The notes under the pieces are model-generated. The model saw nothing but the letters and a program-made list of their open reading frames with translations. It was not told where the DNA came from and did not search any database. From Neptunomonas antarctica (GTDB lineage Bacteria; Pseudomonadota; Gammaproteobacteria; Pseudomonadales; Balneatricaceae), in contig NZ_LJSI01000027.1 in assembly GCF_001305295.1 (NCBI RefSeq), positions 1 to 64,000 of the forward strand: a DNA stretch of 64,000 nt. Reading direction: 5' to 3'. Both the position numbers and the translations under genes were made by a program. Every line of letters starts with the position of its first letter. Positions within the stretch are counted from its first letter, which is position 1. This document shows, in pieces, positions 27,170 through 36,217 of the stretch.

Positions 27170-28897
27170 ATGCACCTTAATAGTGAAATCAGATTATCAA
27201 CAGCCCAGCAAAGCATTACGGGACGAAAAACCCGCAATGAAGACTGCCTGGGCTTCTTTATGCCTGTCGGTAACCTTCTTACCACCAAAGGAGCCTGCGG
27301 TATGATTGCTGACGGTGTCAGCACCGCTGAAGCAGGTGCGGAAGCCGCTGAGTATTGCGTGAGGGAGTTTATCAATGATTACTTTGATACCCCTGATATA
27401 TGGACGGTTAAAAAGTCAGCACAAAAAGTACTGACGGCGATTAACCGCTCTCTTTATTCCCGTAGCCATGAATATTTAAGCAGTACCCGCGGCTATGTTT
27501 GTACTTTTTCTGTCTTGGTCATCAAATCGCACACGGCACACATATTCCATATCGGCGACAGCCGCATCTATCGCATCCGTGACGACCATATGGAGTGTCT
27601 GACAACCGATCATATTACATCGCTAAGTCAAAGCTCCAGCTGCCTCTCAAGAGCGATGGGGATGGACACACATCTGGACATTGACTACCGGACGATCTCT
27701 ATTGAGCTTGGCGACATCTTTTTTCTTAGTACCGATGGCGTCCACGACACATTACCACCGAACGAAATTCAAAAGATTATTCATGATGGCACGTCCTTAA
27801 ATGAGTCGTGCGATCAACTAGTTAATCAGGCCTTTGAAAAAGGCAGTACCGATAATATTAGCTGCCAGTTAATACGCGTTGATGAGATTATCCGGGACAG
27901 TATTGATGACCTCACAGACAAATTAACAGAGCTGCCTTTCCCCCCTGATTTAGAAGCGGGGATGCGCATCGATGATTACGAGGTAATCTCTGAGCTCTAT
28001 GCCAGCAGTCGCAGCCAGCTCTATATCGTTAAAGATCCGCTCGATGGTAAAGAACGGGTCATGAAAACGCCTTCCCAGAACTTTAATGACGATCCCGCTT
28101 ATATTGAGCGGTTTATTATGGAAGAGTGGGTTGGCAGCCGCATAGACAGCCCCTATGTCGTCAAAGTCTGTAACGCGAATCGCCCGAAAACATTTCTCTA
28201 CTACGTGATGGATAAGGTCAGGGGAATCTCTCTGGAGCAATGGATTGAAGAAAACCCTTATCCTAAGCCTTCAGAAGCGATAAAGCTGGTTAAACAGATA
28301 GCCAAAGGATTGCAGGCATTCCACCAGCGTGAAACCCTGCATCAGGATCTGAAACCCAGTAACATCATGATCTCTCCTGATAATCATATTACTCTGGTCG
28401 ACTTTGGGTCTGTGTTTGTTTCCGGTATTAATGAAATTTTTATCCCGATAGAGCGTGATCGTGTTCTGGGCACCGTTAATTATTCTGACCCTCTACTCAG
28501 ACTTGGCCAAAACACTGGCATCAAGGGAGATCTATTTTCACTCGCCAGTATTACGTATGAAATTTTCACGCATCATTTACCTTATGGCGAAGGACTTGAA
28601 CGCTGTGAAACACCGCAACAGCTTGCAAAACTAAAATATATCCCCTCGGAACGTTATAATCCGGTGTTGCCGCTATGGTTTGACAGGGCATTAATGAAGG
28701 GTTTATCGATCAGACCTGAAGACAGATACGACACTATTGAGCAGTTCCTACAGGACGCAACACAGCCTAATCCTGAGTTTTTAATGCCAAAAGAAGTAGA
28801 AAAAAAGACACAGAGCGTTATTTTCTGGCAAATAATGTCTTTAGTCTGGTTTATTAGTTCAATGTTTTTGATGGCAGCACTGTGGCTACAAGATTGA
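27170..28897 (+). CDS. Fused PP2C phosphatase and Ser/Thr protein kinase
   Basis: A 575-residue signalling protein. The N-terminal PP2C-type phosphatase (about 5-235) has RNEDCLG, the metal-binding GMIADGVS and the HIGDSRIYR motif. The C-terminal kinase (about 265-530) has the catalytic loop LHQDLKPSNIMI and the DFG-equivalent VDFGS; its glycine-rich loop is poorly conserved. One membrane helix closes the protein (about 550-572), placing both domains in the cytoplasm. Similar genes sit beside nasA in pseudomonads, and a role in controlling nitrate uptake is suspected. I place the start at 27170 (AGGG site), not at the upstream TTG. Confidence 0.9.
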   Translation: MHLNSEIRLSTAQQSITGRKTRNEDCLGFFMPVGNLLTTKGACGMIADGVSTAEAGAEAAEYCVREFINDYFDTPDIWTVKKSAQKVLTAINRSLYSRSHEYLSSTRGYVCTFSVLVIKSHTAHIFHIGDSRIYRIRDDHMECLTTDHITSLSQSSSCLSRAMGMDTHLDIDYRTISIELGDIFFLSTDGVHDTLPPNEIQKIIHDGTSLNESCDQLVNQAFEKGSTDNISCQLIRVDEIIRDSIDDLTDKLTELPFPPDLEAGMRIDDYEVISELYASSRSQLYIVKDPLDGKERVMKTPSQNFNDDPAYIERFIMEEWVGSRIDSPYVVKVCNANRPKTFLYYVMDKVRGISLEQWIEENPYPKPSEAIKLVKQIAKGLQAFHQRETLHQDLKPSNIMISPDNHITLVDFGSVFVSGINEIFIPIERDRVLGTVNYSDPLLRLGQNTGIKGDLFSLASITYEIFTHHLPYGEGLERCETPQQLAKLKYIPSERYNPVLPLWFDRALMKGLSIRPEDRYDTIEQFLQDATQPNPEFLMPKEVEKKTQSVIFWQIMSLVWFISSMFLMAALWLQD

Positions 28898-28998
28898 CTA
28901 AAACACGCACTGCTAAAACAAGCACTGCTAAAAAGCGTCTGGCGATATTGAGTTCAACGCTGGATTCTCAACATAAGCAACCGACGCTTATAACGGAT

Positions 28999-29409
28999 TT
29001 ATCGTACTTGCAGTAGTACAGGGCTCTGCTGACGGTCAAGAATGGTATAACCCGATAGATCCTGCCCCATCATAAGATCATTCGCCATCTGGTTCAGGTA
29101 AGGCTCAGCAGCCTCGGTTGGTGGCGCTTCACCATCTACACCGCCCAGACCACCAATCAACACAAAGCTCCAATCACTTGCAATGATATCCGCTTCCTTA
29201 ATCAGTGCTTCAAAACTCTCCAGCTCTTCGGGTAGCTTATCTACACACATCAGAGGAGTAACCGTGCCCGTCTGATGAGATGCATTTGCTTTCTTTTTCT
29301 TATTTCCTTCTGCACGAGCAAAAAGCATAAGTAAGCGTTGTGGCTGCTCCTGTTGCTTCGCAGCCTCAACCAGCTTGGCAAATTCCCCTGGCATACGTTC
29401 CTCTGACAT
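28999..29409 (-). CDS. Conserved hypothetical protein (often misnamed RNR alpha)
   Basis: A 136-residue soluble protein with no signal peptide or membrane helix. Its features are a QPQRLLMLFARAE strand, a PLMCVDKLPEELESFEALI segment with one cysteine, and GGLGGVDGEAPPTEAAEP before a short helix. I recognise a family of this size with the VDK-PEEL pattern that databases often label ribonucleotide reductase subunit alpha; nothing here resembles that enzyme. Function unknown. It converges on the kinase gene and diverges from fumC. Confidence 0.7.
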   Translation of the reverse strand: MSEERMPGEFAKLVEAAKQQEQPQRLLMLFARAEGNKKKKANASHQTGTVTPLMCVDKLPEELESFEALIKEADIIASDWSFVLIGGLGGVDGEAPPTEAAEPYLNQMANDLMMGQDLSGYTILDRQQSPVLLQVR

Positions 29410-29577
29410 AATAACTATCTCCTAAATGTCTCTTAAATGCACAAGTCATTCTGTCATAGTGACATCGCAATGTTTATTCCTCTGAGGGGGTATACAGCTG
29501 ATTCGACTATCACGGGAAACTATATCTGTTAAAAATAATCTCAACTATAAATAAGCTATCGATTATCAGAGGCTACC

Positions 29578-30960
29578 ATGAAAAATAATGTTCGGTTTGA
29601 ACGCGACAGTATGGGCGAATTAGCGGTTCCTGCAGACGCCCTTTATGGTGCACAAACACAAAGGGCCATCAACAACTTCCCTATCAGCAAACAGCCATTG
29701 CCGGAAGCATTTATACGCGCGTTACTGCATGCAAAAGCTGCCGCCGCTATAGCGAATGCATCGCTTGATGAAATACCTGAGGCAATGGGTAAGGCTATCA
29801 ATGAGGCGGTTAATGTCTTACTTAAAGACGCCGATATAATGCAGCACTTTCCAGTCGATATATTTCAGACAGGCTCCGGCACCAGCACCAACATGAACGC
29901 CAATGAGGTACTGGCAACACTGACAACACCATTATACGGTAGTTCGGTTAATCCCAATGACCATATCAACCACGGCCAGAGCAGTAACGATATCATTCCC
30001 TCCTGCATCCATATCAGTGCAGCCATTGAACTATCGGAACACTTACTACCCGCACTATCTCATTTGGCTAATGTGATTCATATCAAAGCTCACGCGGTCG
30101 ACGGTTCTATAAAAACAGGTCGCACTCACCTGATGGATGCAATGCCTATAAAACTGAGCCAATGTTTAGGTGCCTGGGCCTCACAAATAGAACACAACAT
30201 CCAACATATTCAACAGCTACAGCCCAGCCTTCAGCACCTCGCCCAAGGCGGTACCGCGGTTGGCACGGGCATTAACGCCCATCCAGAATTTGCAGCGCTC
30301 TTTTGCGCAGAGTTAAGCGCCCGAACCAATATCCTATTCTCCCCCGCCGATAACTTTTTTGCTCAAATCAGCTCTCAGGATACCGCTGTAGCACTGTCAG
30401 GACAGCTTAAAACGACAGCAGTTTCTTTAATGAAAATAGCCAATGACCTGCGCTGGATGAATTCAGGACCACTAGCCGGGCTAGGCGAAATTGAACTGGA
30501 AGCCTTACAGCCGGGTTCATCTATTATGCCCGGAAAAGTTAATCCTGTTATTCCGGAAGCAGCCGCCATGGTTGCCGCTCAAGTTATAGGCAATGACGCA
30601 ACCATAACTATTGCAGGCCAGTCGGGTAATTTTGAGCTCAACGTCATGCTGCCTTTAATCGCCAGCAACTTGCTTAACAGCATCCAGCTACTCTCCAGAA
30701 TTAGTCATCTGCTTGCCGATAAAGCGATAGCCAGCTTTACGGTAAACGACGCTAAACTAACGGAAACACTCGCGCGCAATCCAATTTTAGTCACAGCACT
30801 TAATCCTATTATCGGCTATCAAAAAGCGGCTGACATTGCCAAGCAAGCGTACAAAGAAAAACGTCCGATAATTGAAGTGGCTGCAGAACAAACTAATTTA
30901 ACAACAGAAGAACTTACTCTGTTACTCGACCCGACTAAACTCACACGTGGAGGATTGTAA
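29578..30960 (+). CDS. fumC: Class II fumarate hydratase
   Basis: Iron-free fumarase of the TCA cycle, converting fumarate and malate; cytoplasmic homotetramer. The 460-residue length is typical. Visible motifs are the aspartase/fumarase signature GSSIMPGKVNP (around residue 315), the TGSGTSTNMNANEV active-site strand and the HPNDHIN-like segment NPNDHINHGQSSND. It appears to be a single-gene unit, with a strong hairpin between it and the tRNA genes downstream. Confidence 0.95.
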   Translation: MKNNVRFERDSMGELAVPADALYGAQTQRAINNFPISKQPLPEAFIRALLHAKAAAAIANASLDEIPEAMGKAINEAVNVLLKDADIMQHFPVDIFQTGSGTSTNMNANEVLATLTTPLYGSSVNPNDHINHGQSSNDIIPSCIHISAAIELSEHLLPALSHLANVIHIKAHAVDGSIKTGRTHLMDAMPIKLSQCLGAWASQIEHNIQHIQQLQPSLQHLAQGGTAVGTGINAHPEFAALFCAELSARTNILFSPADNFFAQISSQDTAVALSGQLKTTAVSLMKIANDLRWMNSGPLAGLGEIELEALQPGSSIMPGKVNPVIPEAAAMVAAQVIGNDATITIAGQSGNFELNVMLPLIASNLLNSIQLLSRISHLLADKAIASFTVNDAKLTETLARNPILVTALNPIIGYQKAADIAKQAYKEKRPIIEVAAEQTNLTTEELTLLLDPTKLTRGGL

Positions 30961-31030
30961 GCTAGCGACGCTATACGAAATAAAGATGAGGCATTGGCAG
31001 GGGATTTATTGATCGGTATAAACGCAAAAA

Positions 31031-31058
31031 GCCAAATCAATATCGCTATTGATTTGGC
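31031..31058. terminator. Terminator between fumC and tRNA cluster
   Basis: A perfect 12-bp inverted repeat (GCCAAATCAATA, loop TCGC). On the minus strand it is followed by TTTTTGC, fitting the end of the tRNA transcript; on the plus strand CTCTTT follows, so it may also end fumC transcripts. Confidence 0.88.
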
Positions 31059-31105
31059 CTCTTTAAAACTACTAGCTATTTTATAACCGCCAGATAAGTT
31101 AAAAC

Positions 31106-31182
<77 letters not shown>

Positions 31183-31227
31183 ACTACTGCACAGCCATTA
31201 AACTTGCTGCACTCTCTTCTTTAAAAC

Positions 31228-31304
<77 letters not shown>

Positions 31305-31391
31305 ACTGCTGCACAGCCATTATTCGCTGTACCCTTTACTTTATAAGTTTGACCTTATAAAGATCGTCATATAAATAAGCTTCTTAGATAT

Positions 31392-31468
<77 letters not shown>

Positions 31469-31564
31469 ACAAACTATCTTTGTACTTACTTTCAAGTACA
31501 CTTACCTTATAACGCAGCCTTCCAATAAATTCAAAAAATAACTTATTGATAAACTTAACAAAAT

Positions 31565-31641
<77 letters not shown>

Positions 31642-31659
31642 TCAAATTGTGGAGCGAAT

Positions 31660-31686
31660 ACTATAGTGATTGTTCCAATACTGCAA
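31660..31686 (-). promoter_or_regulatory. Candidate promoter of the tRNA cluster
   Basis: On the minus strand, TTGCAG (31681-31686), a 15-bp spacer and TATAGT (31660-31665) lie about 20 bp before copy 4 and are followed by the GC-rich CGCTCC, as expected for a growth-rate-controlled stable RNA promoter. The short spacer keeps confidence moderate. Confidence 0.45.
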
Positions 31687-31688
31687 CA

Positions 31689-32084
31689 CTAACCTTCAGT
31701 TATTTCGTTATCGCCAGATTTCGGGTGTTTACTTCTTCGGATATCTCTTTTTTGGCATTCAATAATTAAGCGTGCAATCCGGGCAATATCTTTCTCGGCA
31801 ATATGAACAAATTCAGCACTGTATTCAGGATGATGCCTACGGATAATCTTTAAATCACACTCCACCACATAAACTTTATCCGTTTCAAATGTTAACACCA
31901 CCGGATAACTATCTTTATTTGCCTGCCCCTGATATCGGAAAGCGACACCCTTGGCTGAAATATCAATAACGTCAACAGCAACACCCGCCACCGTCAGGCT
32001 AACAGGGTCATCCTGATGTAATGTCACCCGATAATTTTCACGTGGTAGAGCATCATCAAAATCAATTTCTATTACAGGCTTCAT
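31689..32084 (-). CDS. PilZ domain protein linked to motor genes
   Basis: A 131-residue single-domain PilZ protein with both cyclic-di-GMP-binding motifs intact: RxxxR at Arg15-Arg19 (RENYR) and DxSxxG at Asp41-Gly46 (DISAKG). It has a basic C-terminal helix. Its start overlaps the motB stop as ATGA, so it is made together with the stator proteins. The location suggests a brake or tuning factor for the flagellar motor responding to cyclic di-GMP; this is inferred, not shown. Confidence 0.88.
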   Translation of the reverse strand: MKPVIEIDFDDALPRENYRVTLHQDDPVSLTVAGVAVDVIDISAKGVAFRYQGQANKDSYPVVLTFETDKVYVVECDLKIIRRHHPEYSAEFVHIAEKDIARIARLIIECQKRDIRRSKHPKSGDNEITEG

Positions 32085-32878
32085 GGCACATTTACCTTTT
32101 CTAATACAAATTCAATACGACGATTTTCTGACCGCTGCTCTGGAGTATCATTGGGACCAATAGGCAGAGAGTCACCATAACCGGTTGCCGTTACTCGTTC
32201 CGGGTCTATTCCTCCTCTGACTAAATAGCGTAATACGGTAGTCGCCCGTATAGCGGACAGCTCCCAGTTGGACGGGAAACGAGCTGTTTCGATTGGAATA
32301 TTATCGGTATGCCCCTTAATGCCGAGCTTATACTCCGGATACTTTTCCAATATATCTAGCAATCCATCCATAATGGGCATCATCTGGCGATTGAATGAAG
32401 AATCGCCTGATTCAAACAATACAGCACCTTTTACCCGAATTCGTAGCTTACCATCACGAGGCTCCCCGACATCCACCGCATCGGCAACACCCATGGAAGC
32501 AAACACCTCCTTTAAACTATTTGACAGGTATTCGAGTTCTTTGTTCGTCTCTACTACCGGTATTTCAGGCGCTCTGCTCTCTTGAACCTCTTCGACGACA
32601 GCTAATGGCGGCGTCAGTTGATCCGCATTATTTTGTTCCAAACTATCAGGTATCTCGATAGCCGGAGCTCTGATTTCTTCCGGTAAAGGAACAAGGCTCC
32701 CGCCACTATCGCCAATCGCCAACTGAAAGGAGCGAATTGTTGATGCGAATTGTTCTTTTTTAACCGTTGAAATCGAAAAAAGCAGCACAAAAAACACCAG
32801 CAGTAGTGTCATCAGATCAGCGTAGGTCACTATCCAACCGGGCTCTGACTCATCCATAACGACGCGTCGCGCACTCAT
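32081..32878 (-). CDS. motB: Flagellar stator protein MotB/PomB family
   Basis: Stator subunit of 265 residues: a short cytoplasmic start, one membrane helix (about 16-38) with the ion-binding Asp21 (YADLMTLLLVFFVLLFS), a linker and a C-terminal OmpA-like peptidoglycan-binding domain (about 145-262; GHTDNIPIE, NWELSAIRA and ENRRIEFVL motifs). Ion type is unclear; the set resembles sodium-driven PomB. It overlaps motA and the PilZ gene by 4 bp on each side. Confidence 0.92.
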   Translation of the reverse strand: MSARRVVMDESEPGWIVTYADLMTLLLVFFVLLFSISTVKKEQFASTIRSFQLAIGDSGGSLVPLPEEIRAPAIEIPDSLEQNNADQLTPPLAVVEEVQESRAPEIPVVETNKELEYLSNSLKEVFASMGVADAVDVGEPRDGKLRIRVKGAVLFESGDSSFNRQMMPIMDGLLDILEKYPEYKLGIKGHTDNIPIETARFPSNWELSAIRATTVLRYLVRGGIDPERVTATGYGDSLPIGPNDTPEQRSENRRIEFVLEKVNVP

Positions 32879-33666
32879 TTTTTCGCTCCGCTGTCAGCCG
32901 CCACCTTTTGACTCTGTATGGGTTTACGCGCTCTTTCCGGAAGATAAGAAGCTAACTGTTCATAGACATGAGCATAGTGATCATTCGTCAGTATACTGAT
33001 ACTGCCCTCACGAATAATTTCCAGATTAGTGACTTCCAGCAAGGTTCGGGCTTTTAACTTACCGGCGATAGGCAGAAACACCATCGTTGCCAATAATGAC
33101 CCATAAAAAGTCGTCAATAAAGCGATTGCCATGGCAGGGCCAATAGTCTCAGGATTATCAAGTTCACTGAGCATCTGAATCAAACCAATCAAGGTTCCCA
33201 ACATGCCGAATGCGGGTGCGTATCCCGCCATTTTCCGGAAAACATCCTGAACAGAAAAATGACGCGCCATAAGGGAGTCGATTTCATTCTGCAGGGTATT
33301 CCGGATTACCTGTTCAGAAGCAGCTTCAGACAAAAGATTACAGGCGCGCAGCAACACCGGCGAATCTGTTTTCACATCTCCCAATTTCAATAAACCATGA
33401 CGATGGCTGATTTTACTCAGCGAAATCATCGTATCTATCATCTCTGAAGGATTGGTCTTATCCTGAGTGAATACAATATAAGCGCCCTTAAAAGCATTCA
33501 TAACATCACGAAATTGAACGGTTAATAGCGTCGCCGCCATAGTCCCACCCACCACGATCATCATGCCTGGTACGTTAACAAAAATGTCCGCATTACCGCC
33601 CATCAGAATGGCCGAAATGATAAGCACTAATCCTGAAATAATGCCTACAAGGGATGCAAAATCCAT
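32875..33666 (-). CDS. motA: Flagellar stator protein MotA/PomA family
   Basis: Inner-membrane stator subunit of 263 residues with four helices. The start (MDFASLVGIISGLVLIISA) and GMMIVVGGTMAATLL helix, the cytoplasmic loop and the late MAGYAPAFGMLGTLIGLI and MAIALLTTFYGSLLA helices match PomA of sodium-driven motors better than E. coli MotA. An AGGAG site stands 11 nt before the ATG. First gene of a three-gene operon motA-motB-PilZ. No other flagellar gene is in the window. Confidence 0.92.
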   Translation of the reverse strand: MDFASLVGIISGLVLIISAILMGGNADIFVNVPGMMIVVGGTMAATLLTVQFRDVMNAFKGAYIVFTQDKTNPSEMIDTMISLSKISHRHGLLKLGDVKTDSPVLLRACNLLSEAASEQVIRNTLQNEIDSLMARHFSVQDVFRKMAGYAPAFGMLGTLIGLIQMLSELDNPETIGPAMAIALLTTFYGSLLATMVFLPIAGKLKARTLLEVTNLEIIREGSISILTNDHYAHVYEQLASYLPERARKPIQSQKVAADSGAKK

Positions 33667-33741
33667 CTCTTAATATGCTCCTGAGTATTTATTGATAATC
33701 AATCGCTTGAGTATAGCAGCTGTTCAGTACACCATAAGAGT

Positions 33742-34611
33742 ATGCACACCGAATATCCCACACACGATCAAGCGTATTTTATTGGCCTGCCTCAATGGCA
33801 CCATCCAAATTGGTATCCAGAGCATTCCGGTCCGAATCAGGCGCTGCAACAATACACGCAACACTTTTCATCGGTCGAGGGTAACAGCAGTTTTTATGGT
33901 CTTCCCAACGAGTCGACCATACAACAATGGAAGCAGCAGAGCAGCCCCAGCTTTCGTTTTTGCTTTAAATTTCCACAAACCATCACACATCATTTAAAGC
34001 TACAACATAGTGATCGGCTGCTTACCGAATTCCTTAATCGAATCACACCACTAGAACATAAACTAGGCATACTCTGGCTACAACTGAATGCATCTTTTGG
34101 TCCTCAGGATTTGGAGATACTGGAACGTTTTATCAATCGCCTACCTACTGATTTCAGTTATGCTATTGAGGTCAGACATAGTGGATTTTTTAATAAGGAC
34201 GATTTGGAAAAACGTTTCAACCAGATACTAATGCGTCGATCAGTCAACCGTATCACGTTCGATACACGCGCTCTTTTTTCGCATCCTGCTGGCGATCCCA
34301 TCACGCAGGAAGCACTGAAGGCTAAGCCACGCATGCCGGTGCATGTTATTGCCACTGGCCAGCATCCTTTTGTACGCATCATCACGCCGCTTAACATCGG
34401 TGATGGATATGCATACCTGATACCCTGGATTAATAAAACACTTGAGTGGATTGATGAAGGCCGCACGCCTTATCTATTTTTCCACACCCCCGACAACAAA
34501 GAGGCACCCGCAGTAGCGAGCTTCTTTGCAGCAGAGATTCACAAACAACGGCCCAACATCCCTGCGCTGACTCTCTGGAATCAACATAGTCCTCAACCGG
34601 AGCTTTTCTAA
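33742..34611 (+). CDS. DUF72 family protein (YecE-like)
   Basis: A 289-residue soluble protein with the DUF72 TIM-barrel-like pattern: a YFIGLPQWHHPNWYP start, the FSSVEGNSSFYGLP strand, a FRFCFKFPQTITH strand and AIEVRHSGFF. The family is widespread but has no settled biochemical function. The next gene begins inside its stop codon (TAATG), so the two are coupled. The ribosome site before this ATG is weak. Confidence 0.85.
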   Translation: MHTEYPTHDQAYFIGLPQWHHPNWYPEHSGPNQALQQYTQHFSSVEGNSSFYGLPNESTIQQWKQQSSPSFRFCFKFPQTITHHLKLQHSDRLLTEFLNRITPLEHKLGILWLQLNASFGPQDLEILERFINRLPTDFSYAIEVRHSGFFNKDDLEKRFNQILMRRSVNRITFDTRALFSHPAGDPITQEALKAKPRMPVHVIATGQHPFVRIITPLNIGDGYAYLIPWINKTLEWIDEGRTPYLFFHTPDNKEAPAVASFFAAEIHKQRPNIPALTLWNQHSPQPELF

Positions 34612-35225
34612 TGCAACTACTCTATATCATGGATCCAATGTGCAGTTGGTGCTGGGCTTTTTCCCCCACACTGCAAACGATTGAACAAACCTTCCCTGAT
34701 CTGCCTATTCAATACGTTGTAGGGGGCTTGGCGCCGGACACAGATGATCTGATGCCACAAGAGCAGCAAGATATGATTCGCTCTATTTGGCAGCAGATAG
34801 AAGCTCGTACGGAAACCGTCTTTAATTACGATTTCTGGACACTCTGTAGTCCACGACGAAGTACGTGGAGAGCATGCCGGGCGATTCTTGTTGCAGAGCA
34901 GCTAAAGCCCGGGAGCGCTGGTGTAATGGCGAAAGCGATTCAGCAGGCTTATTATTTGGTCGCAAAAAACCCCTCTGACAGAGAAACACTAATAGCACTA
35001 GCAGAAACATTAAACATTAATACGACTGAATTTTCCGCATTATTAGATGCGCCAAGTACCCAGCAACAGTTTGACGATAATCTAATGTTATCCAGACAGC
35101 TCGACGTTTCTGGTTTTCCTGCCTTACGCTTATTGAATCAAGACAAGGCGATCAGAATAAGTGATGGTTATAGTGGGCCAGACGCCATTATTGAGCGTTT
35201 ACACGCAGCCATTGCAAAGCAATAG
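34611..35225 (+). CDS. DsbA-family thioredoxin-like protein (CSWC)
   Basis: A 204-residue protein of the cytoplasmic FrnE/DsbA-like branch. The thioredoxin active site is CSWCW at Cys12-Cys15, followed by an inserted helical domain and the cis-proline strand (DVSGFPALRLL). It lacks a signal peptide, so it is unlikely to be a periplasmic DsbA; a thiol redox role in the cytoplasm is expected. It overlaps the DUF72 gene by one base. Confidence 0.85.
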   Translation: MQLLYIMDPMCSWCWAFSPTLQTIEQTFPDLPIQYVVGGLAPDTDDLMPQEQQDMIRSIWQQIEARTETVFNYDFWTLCSPRRSTWRACRAILVAEQLKPGSAGVMAKAIQQAYYLVAKNPSDRETLIALAETLNINTTEFSALLDAPSTQQQFDDNLMLSRQLDVSGFPALRLLNQDKAIRISDGYSGPDAIIERLHAAIAKQ

Positions 35226-35304
35226 CGCACTTTTCAGCGCAAGTCATAACAGGCAATAGTTTTTCAGGGCAGAGAATATAAAAGAGGACAGGAAGGAAGA
35301 AGAA

Positions 35305-35326
35305 AGCGGAAGCCGAGGCTTCCGCT
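35305..35326 (-). terminator. Terminator of cold-shock-domain gene
   Basis: A perfect 10-bp inverted repeat (AGCGGAAGCC, loop GA, GGCTTCCGCT) sits 11 bp after the stop of the cold-shock gene, and a T-rich tract (TTCTTCTTCC) follows on the minus strand. Confidence 0.8.
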
Positions 35327-35336
35327 ATTGAGGTGA

Positions 35337-35792
35337 CTAGCCGCGAATAACGGAAACATCTTCCGCCTGCAAACCCTTGTCGCTCTCACGTGCATTAAAA
35401 CGAACACGTTGACCTTCACTCAAAGAGCGATGACCACGTCCACGGATGTTACGGAAATGAACAAACACATCATCACCATTTTCACGCGTAATGAATCCAA
35501 AACCTTTAGAAACATTAAACCACTTAACAGTACCTAACTCTCGATCATCATTTTCGTAGTCTTCTTCATCTTCCATATCTTCGTCATCAATCTGAGCCAG
35601 AACAGGAGCTGCCGGGCTGCTACCCATAGCAGAAATCACGCTACTGATCAGAACTACGATGAAGGTTACCGCTATAACCTTGGCTGTTAATAACCCTGCT
35701 TCAACACCCGCTACAGCATTAAGCAGCAAAGGAATCAACACTGCTGCAATGATACTTACAATCACGCTACGAACTATTTGGTTACCACTCAT
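35337..35792 (-). CDS. Membrane-anchored cold-shock-domain protein
   Basis: A 151-residue protein with two hydrophobic helices (about 8-30 and 35-56), an acidic linker (69-85, rich in Asp/Glu) and a complete C-terminal cold-shock domain (86-150) with RNP1 KGFGFI (96-101) and RNP2 VFVHF (109-113). The domain should bind single-stranded RNA or DNA in the cytoplasm while the helices tether it to the inner membrane. Free CspA-type proteins are about 70 residues, so this is a two-part architecture. Function unknown. Confidence 0.85.
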   Translation of the reverse strand: MSGNQIVRSVIVSIIAAVLIPLLLNAVAGVEAGLLTAKVIAVTFIVVLISSVISAMGSSPAAPVLAQIDDEDMEDEEDYENDDRELGTVKWFNVSKGFGFITRENGDDVFVHFRNIRGRGHRSLSEGQRVRFNARESDKGLQAEDVSVIRG

Positions 35793-35985
35793 CTATCTAT
35801 CTCTTGTCTTATCATGAAAATTACTATTATTTAAACCGCCTATACTTAATTTAAAGCGATAACCCTGAAGGTATACAGAAGAAAACTCAAAATTTCAACA
35901 CCTTACCCCTCTACAGCTTAATTTACTTTCCATAGGCCTCTCCGTTATGCTTACTACAACGAACTTTTATGCCACAGGCGCCATC

Positions 35986-36195
35986 ATGAACTATGACGAA
36001 CGTATAACAGAACTTGAAAGCAGAGTTGCCTTTCAGGAAGATGCACTTGATAAGCTTAATGACGTAATTGCTCAGCAAGATAAAATGATTATCGATTTAA
36101 AAAGAATGCTGACTGTATTTAATCAACAACTTAAGACAGTTGGCCAGGAAAGCCAGGGAATATCGTTTGATGAACCACCGCCACCGCACTATTAA
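35986..36195 (+). CDS. slyX: SlyX family protein
   Basis: A 69-residue coiled-coil protein of the SlyX family, widespread in gammaproteobacteria and of unknown function. It has the heptad-rich ITELESRVAFQEDALDKLN start and the typical PPPPHY C-terminus. I place the start at 35986, since the upstream extension does not fit the family. It lies 22 bp before plsB. Confidence 0.9.
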   Translation: MNYDERITELESRVAFQEDALDKLNDVIAQQDKMIIDLKRMLTVFNQQLKTVGQESQGISFDEPPPPHY

Positions 36196-36217
36196 TAAGC
36201 ATAAGGCCTAGCGAAAA

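Noticed and set aside
28904-28935. Short duplicated GCACTGCTAAAA after the kinase gene
   Set aside because: Two imperfect copies of about 12 bp at the end of a gene; too little to call a functional repeat.
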